A DNA stretch of 20,027 nucleotides from a virus. Every line of letters begins with the position of its first letter. Position 1 is the first letter of the stretch. A program made the position numbers and the translations under genes. Below the pieces are notes generated by a model. It did not search any database. It saw only the letters and a program-made list of their open reading frames with translations, and was not told the origin of the DNA. Positions 19,544 through 20,027 of this stretch are shown here, in pieces. The stretch spans positions 1-20,027 of IMG/VR virus record IMGVR_UViG_3300030333_000409; one strand, written 5' to 3'.

Positions 19544-20027
19544 GATGTTACTCCTTTTTTAAATAGTTTTTCATATGTTTTTTGCCTTGTTGCAACAACC
19601 TCCTCGTAGTATTCAGGAGGCCATTTTTTATAATAACCTATCTTATGTAGTTTGCAACTTGCTTCGTAAAGCTGTTTAAACTTTTGTATTAGCATCATGG
19701 AGTAAGGTATGGGATTATCATAGGTAGTTTCATCAGTAGGCTCTACTAAAAATTCTTGCTCTTCTATAGAGGCAGGGTTGTCAGGGTGAAATCCCATAAA
19801 AAATAAGTCTTTGGTATTATACCAATCATTATACTCATCTATAACATCTTGAAAATCATCCGTGGAGTAGTTGAAATAAGGGTCACAAAATATAAGTAAA
19901 TCATACCCTTCTTTTCCATAAATCTTATTATTAAAAGTTATATTATCTAAATGATGATTAAGTTGTGATTTGTACCATTTGTTTTTTGGCTTCACTTCAA
20001 CAAGAACATTTTTTTCTTGCCAAGTTT
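19540..20027 (-). CDS. Unidentified protein, partial at right edge; possible nuclease-like motif
   Basis: The frame stays open from the TGA at 19540-19542 to the right edge, so the true start probably lies outside the window. A GTG at 19995 is possible but has no ribosome binding site, and the sequence before it (TWQEKNVLVEVKPKNKWYKS across the boundary) reads like continuous protein. About 162 residues are visible. It is rich in aromatic and charged residues (YDLLIFCDPYFNYSTDDFQD, VIDEYNDWYNTKDLFFMGFH, IGYYKKWPPEYYEEVVATRQ) and probably alpha/beta. The strand VLVEVKPK contains an E-x-K that resembles the last part of a PD-(D/E)XK nuclease site, but the preceding acidic residue would be off the edge. 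No family is recognised with confidence. Confidence 0.65.
   Translation of the reverse strand, partial: TWQEKNVLVEVKPKNKWYKSQLNHHLDNITFNNKIYGKEGYDLLIFCDPYFNYSTDDFQDVIDEYNDWYNTKDLFFMGFHPDNPASIEEQEFLVEPTDETTYDNPIPYSMMLIQKFKQLYEASCKLHKIGYYKKWPPEYYEEVVATRQKTYEKLFKKGVTS

Overview
This window looks like part of a tailed double-stranded DNA phage genome (Caudoviricetes), most likely a marine phage of podovirus-like type. Every convincing gene lies on the minus strand. Genes are packed head to tail, with gaps of about 40 bases at most and many 1- to 20-base overlaps, and the DNA is A+T-rich. Several proteins resemble types I associate with uncultured marine phages and phages of marine alphaproteobacteria and cyanobacteria: paired adaptor-like proteins, a propeller-like tail protein, internal virion proteins, many 2-oxoglutarate/Fe(II) oxygenases and a NodU-type carbamoyltransferase. 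The host cannot be read from the sequence; a SAR11-like or cyanobacterial host is only a guess. I see no tRNA, rRNA, CRISPR array, insertion sequence, integrase or attachment site.

Reading in the direction of transcription (from high to low coordinates): the right edge (20027-17681) holds the end of an unidentified gene, a tiny Lys/Gly/Met-rich basic protein, an adaptor-like protein, a small zinc-ribbon protein and a second adaptor-like protein. These fit the head-to-tail junction. Next come a small structural-type protein (17223-17666), a long repeat protein with Trp-Gly motifs (16216-17205), a NodU/TobZ-like carbamoyltransferase (14682-16214), a tail fibre with HxH motifs (13600-14643), a four-cysteine protein and an acidic small protein (12703-13600).

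From 12699 down to 8490 lies an enzyme block: four 2OG-Fe(II) oxygenase-fold proteins of different subfamilies, a class I methyltransferase, a GT-A glycosyltransferase and another 2OG oxygenase next to it (five oxygenases in the block). A propeller-like tail protein (6648-8477), a 56-residue protein, a small beta-rich protein and a sixth 2OG oxygenase (5638-6129) follow. The left third (1-5596) encodes a small protein and four probable internal virion or DNA-ejection proteins, the last running off the left edge.

The main point of interest is the combination of six oxygenases with a glycosyltransferase, a methyltransferase and a carbamoyltransferase, all inside what otherwise reads as a late structural operon. 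Hydroxylation could create sites that are then glycosylated, methylated or carbamoylated on the virion, on phage DNA or on the host surface. The gene content is seen directly; the shared pathway is inference.
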